In this document: piece after piece, positions 44,094 to 46,919 of the stretch | Layout of the letters: every line of letters begins with the position of its first letter | Position numbering within the stretch: the stretch's first letter is position 1 | NCBI GenBank assembly: GCA_036524675.1 | Contig: DATDBU010000160.1 | Location: 1-46,919 of the forward strand | Length of the DNA: 46,919 nt | Origin: DATDAW01 sp036524675 | GTDB lineage: Bacteria > Verrucomicrobiota > Verrucomicrobiia > Chthoniobacterales > DASVRZ01 | Reading direction: 5' to 3' | Notes under the pieces: model-generated | Told to the model about the DNA's origin: nothing | What the model saw: the letters and a program-made list of their open reading frames with translations, nothing else | Database searches by the model: none | Translations under genes and position numbers: made by a program

Positions 44094-45032
44094 TCAAAAA
44101 GGCGCCTGTTGTGCTTTGGGCGCGGTCTGAGCCGCGAGTGCGGTGAGTTCGGTCACGAACGTATTATAGCGGTGGAAGAGGGTCGTGAAGTCGCGGCGCA
44201 ATTCGTCGATCGCCTTCTTCAAGGCTTGGTCGAGATCCGTCGCTTCTTTGAGCGAGACACTGCGTTGCGCCTTGTTCGAGGGCGTCAACACCTCCAGCCT
44301 CTGCTGGCGGCGCTCGGCGATCAGCGCATCGTTCTTCGCGATCTCTGCCGCACGCTCCTTTTGCTGCACGGGGTCGGTGGTGCCAGCGAGTTGCGAGCGT
44401 AGCGTGCGACCCATGCGGTCGAGCCGGGCGAGGCTGTCGTCGAGTTGTTTTACGAGGGCGTCGCGTTGGGCGTTGCTGTGCGAGGTCATGCGGCGATTCT
44501 GTTCGAAGTCCTCGTTGCGCTGGTAGTCCGTGCCGTACCAGCCGCCGCCGGTGGCCTTGTAGCGTTCGTAGTCTTTGTGCGCCGGCATCGATTTGTTCAG
44601 CGCGAGGACCTGCTGGGTACGCTTTTCGATTCGAGCGTCGAAGACATTGATGATCTTGCGCTTTTCGTCCTCGGTGAGCTGCGTCTGCGGATTGCGCAGT
44701 TCCTCGCGAAGGACGGCGCGCTTTTGCGCGTAATAATCGATCGTCTTCAGCAAGCGCTTCATTGTGTCCTCCTTTATCCGGGCAACCTTCGTCCGCGAAT
44801 CCTTCGAGTCGCCGATCGATGTGAGGGTATGCACGATCACGTCGAGCCGCGACTCAATGCGCGCATCGATCTGCTTGATTTCATCGCGCAGCAAATCGAC
44901 GCGCTGCTGGCGAATGCCGATCCCGGCTTTGAGCTGCTCGGCGGTGGGCTCGGTTGCTTGCGCGCCAAACGGCGTGATGGAAGCCAGCGCGACGAGAGCA
45001 ATGAGGACGTAGTGGAGAGGGGAAACGGTCAT
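44094..45032 (-). CDS. Exported coiled-coil protein, unknown
   Basis: I do not recognise the family. The 312-residue product has a signal peptide (YVLIALVALASITPFGAQA) and is otherwise highly charged, mostly alpha-helical with long coiled-coil stretches, and contains almost no Cys. A Gly- and Tyr-rich turn (KATGGGWYGTDYQRNEDFEQN) interrupts the helices. It is probably periplasmic or surface-associated. It is convergent with the NDH-2-like gene. Confidence 0.65.
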   Translation of the reverse strand: MTVSPLHYVLIALVALASITPFGAQATEPTAEQLKAGIGIRQQRVDLLRDEIKQIDARIESRLDVIVHTLTSIGDSKDSRTKVARIKEDTMKRLLKTIDYYAQKRAVLREELRNPQTQLTEDEKRKIINVFDARIEKRTQQVLALNKSMPAHKDYERYKATGGGWYGTDYQRNEDFEQNRRMTSHSNAQRDALVKQLDDSLARLDRMGRTLRSQLAGTTDPVQQKERAAEIAKNDALIAERRQQRLEVLTPSNKAQRSVSLKEATDLDQALKKAIDELRRDFTTLFHRYNTFVTELTALAAQTAPKAQQAPF

Positions 45033-45320
45033 AGAGTTTCGCGCAGGCTAGCGAGTCCTCTGGTTTGGTCAATAGGCGGACCCTGGTCCTGCTGGTGCGA
45101 CTCCGCTGGCGCTCGGTCGCAGGAATCTGCACGTTCCGCTTAGGGAAACCCCTTTTTTTGATTTCCGGAGCGCCTCTCGTCTCATATCCTCTCCCGTCTA
45201 ATGCACCAATGCGTCATTGGTCATAACTGCCGGCCTCAAACCAGCGGCGCCTTACAAAAAAGCCGATCGCTGCCTTGTTTCTTGCATTTTCAAGGGCGTT
45301 CACCTCATGGGAGGATAGCT

Positions 45321-45652
45321 TATGTCTTTTCCCTCGGACTTGATTTCGGAACCAATTCGGTCCGCGCGCTGGTTGTGGACTGTTCCAACGGCCAGGAACT
45401 CGGCGCTTGCGTGGTAGATTGTGCGCTCGGCGCGGCAATAGCGGCTGCCGTGCTGGCGGGATCCGAAGAAGGTGGCTATCCGATTTTTCCAGTGCCGAAC
45501 AGGCGATGACGTCTATCAAGGAGCAGGTCTGGGATCCGATCCCGGAAAATCAGAAGGTTTACGACGAGCTTTATGCGCTCTACCTCCAGGTCCATGACGC
45601 ATTCGGCGGTGTAAACCGGGCTATCGACCTCTCGAAGATTATGAAAGGTTGA
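45321..45652 (+). pseudogene. araB: Gutted L-ribulokinase gene (araB remnant)
   Basis: Only the two ends of ribulokinase remain. The first part, LGLDFGTNSVRALVVDCSNG, is the ATP-binding N-terminus. The reading then jumps to the C-terminal part ALGAAIAAAVLAGSEEGGY and, after a frameshift around 45483, SSAEQAMTSIKEQVWDP...YDELYALYLQVHDAFGG. The middle of the protein, several hundred residues, is missing. A one-base deletion after the ATG at 45321 (gtctttt-ccctcgg) also puts the start out of frame. A gggagga ribosome site is still present. The gene is dead. Confidence 0.8.
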
Positions 45653-45832
45653 TCCAGCTGGGCTGCACCAACGGAAGCGATCGATAACATTCCCGAAATC
45701 GTCGGAGCCGAACGAGTTATCATCGCTGTAGAGACGATTCTTCGTGAATTCAAAAAATATTTACGCAACAATGCGCCTCAATATGACCTCCCACCCGGTT
45801 CAAGCCGGATACGATTGCCCAAAAGATCCCCT

Positions 45833-46513
45833 ATGTCTGCCTATTCGGAACTGAAAGAGGAATGCTATGCAGCAAATTTGTTGCTGCCGGAGTACAAACT
45901 CATCGAACTTGCGTTCGGAAACGTCAGTGTGAGTGATCCACGGCATGGCGTTTTTGCCATTAGGCCTGGCAACGTTGACCACAAAGCACTGCGTCCGGAC
46001 CAGATGCTGGTTGTCGATTTCGACGGACAGGTTATCCACGGTTCGCTGCGCCCGTCGGCGGATACGGCCACGCACCAGCGATTGTTTCAGGCGTTCCCGG
46101 ATATCCGTTCGATTGTGCATACGCATTCGCGGAATGCCGTGGCATTCGCGCAAGCCGGGAGACCCATACCTTGTTTTGGGACGACCCACGCCGACTATTT
46201 TTGCGGCGAAATTCCGGTGACACGGCCCATCTCACCCGAGGAAGTTCAAAATTCCTACGACCATGAAATCGGCAATGTCATCGTCGAACGCTTCAAAGAT
46301 CTGGATCCGCATAAAGTGAAAGCCGTGCTCGTGCATGGTCACGCGCCTTTCGTCTGGGGATCAAGCGGTACAGAGGCGGTGGAGAATGCATTCGCGCTGG
46401 AAGTTATCGCCGAAATAGCCCTCAAGACGTTGGAGGTGAACTCCGGCGCGTCGCCGATTCAGCAGTCACTGGTGGACAGGCATTACCAGCGTAAGCACGG
46501 CGAGACGGTGTAA
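45833..46513 (+). CDS. araD: L-ribulose-5-phosphate 4-epimerase, altered active site
   Basis: A 226-residue class II aldolase fold protein, close to AraD, which interconverts L-ribulose 5-phosphate and D-xylulose 5-phosphate. Zinc ligands are intact: Asp in SADT, HTH (about residues 96-98), Asp in HADYF and the His in VHGHAPF. The phosphate-binding segment, KPSG in the known enzyme, reads RPGN here (residues 44-47). The Ser pair in 'PSSDT' is now PSADT. These changes should weaken or abolish binding of the phosphate. With the dead araB upstream, the gene is either decaying or has changed substrate. An earlier start at 45815 is possible. Confidence 0.88.
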   Translation: MSAYSELKEECYAANLLLPEYKLIELAFGNVSVSDPRHGVFAIRPGNVDHKALRPDQMLVVDFDGQVIHGSLRPSADTATHQRLFQAFPDIRSIVHTHSRNAVAFAQAGRPIPCFGTTHADYFCGEIPVTRPISPEEVQNSYDHEIGNVIVERFKDLDPHKVKAVLVHGHAPFVWGSSGTEAVENAFALEVIAEIALKTLEVNSGASPIQQSLVDRHYQRKHGETV

Positions 46514-46520
46514 AAGCGTC

Positions 46521-46570
46521 CCGGCGGCTCGAAACCGCCCTACCAAAGTTCTCGGTAGGGACGTTTCAAG
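46521..46570. repeat. Intergenic hairpin repeat, family A copy 2
   Basis: ggcggctcgaaaccgccctac followed by ggtagggacgtttc (split by 'caaagttctc') aligns with the reverse complement of the element at 4561-4626. It starts 8 bases after araD. Confidence 0.6.
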
Positions 46571-46655
46571 TATCTGTTTAGCCTCGACGCGAAGTTTTGC
46601 GAAAGGGGCAAAAAAGGCTGGTACTAGCATTTATTGTGGTTTATAAAGCCTGGCG

Positions 46656-46919
46656 ATGACGCCGCTGAGCCGGGAAACTCTTGAAGCGCTCCAGAGGGAA
46701 GCCCCTGGAGCGTTGGTCAATCTGGTGCTGACGATGCAGGAGGAGATGATGCGGATGCGAGCGGACATTGGGCGGCTGCAGGAGCGGATCGCGCAGCTGG
46801 AAGGCGAGAACCGGCCGCCGAGCGCGCCGTTTCGGCGCAGGGAGGATGAGCGCAAGAGCGATCCGAAAAAGCCTGGGCGTGGCAGCGGCCATCCGGGCAG
46901 TTGCCGGAAAGTGCCGCAG
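46656..46919 (+). mobile_element. IS66-like transposase, N-terminal part
   Basis: The frame from the ATG at 46656 stays open to the window end (88 codons). It begins with a helical segment (MQEEMMRMRADIGRLQERIAQLE), then a Pro- and Arg-rich linker and KPGRGSGHPGSCRKVP, as in the N-terminus of IS66-type transposases (Leu-zipper, 'KPGGQPGHPG' and zinc-finger region). The catalytic domain is outside the window. No terminal inverted repeat was identified. Confidence 0.7.

Overview
This window is a bacterial chromosome segment, probably from Verrucomicrobiota (my guess is a soil relative of Chthoniobacter). The reasons are two OprB-type porins of the kind common in that phylum, a GTP-type PEP carboxykinase, few recognisable Shine-Dalgarno sequences, and many short hairpin-forming intergenic repeats. 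The base composition is moderately GC-rich by eye. No rRNA or tRNA gene and no CRISPR array was found, so the phylum call rests on gene resemblance only.

Layout. (1) 0.4-9.3 kb: gluconeogenic PEP carboxykinase, an OmpR-type two-component system, and a porin, DctA-type symporter and DASS transporter reading the same way. Three promoters here (PEP carboxykinase, symporter, porin) carry the same operator-like array, three TTCAG-type half-sites at exact 11-bp spacing. This looks like a C4-dicarboxylate regulon. (2) 9.6-14.7 kb: an accessory stretch with small unknown proteins (one tandem paralogous pair), a frameshifted FAD/Rieske oxidoreductase, an SDR, a 24-residue membrane peptide, and a fusion point between a truncated small membrane gene and the tail of a foreign alpha-glucosidase gene. 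(3) 14.7-25.2 kb: a polar amino acid ABC importer, an outer-membrane barrel and the arginine succinyltransferase pathway (astB, astD, astA). An M20 peptidase overlaps astA and may replace AstE. The ast genes are split by a plus-strand acyltransferase and a DAHP synthase remnant. (4) 25.3-30.6 kb: a purine/urate operon of three permeases and uricase. (5) 31.1-36.5 kb: a second symporter-porin pair, a LysR regulator and a FixJ-like protein with a degenerate receiver. (6) 36.7-45.0 kb: desaturase, UbiA-type prenyltransferase, an active/inactive M16 protease pair, an NDH-2-like dehydrogenase fused to a cyclic-nucleotide-binding-like domain, and a secreted coiled-coil protein. (7) 45.3-46.9 kb: a decaying arabinose locus (gutted araB, araD with altered phosphate-binding residues) followed by the start of an IS66-like transposase.

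How it fits together: most of the window feeds the TCA cycle and gluconeogenesis from organic acids and nitrogen compounds. Arginine would give glutamate and succinate through AST, urate would supply nitrogen, dicarboxylates would enter by porin plus symporter, and PEP carboxykinase would draw off oxaloacetate. Sugar genes (araB, araD, alpha-glucosidase) are present only as remnants or a suspect copy. The window looks like an organic-acid and amino-acid specialist region with relics of sugar use.
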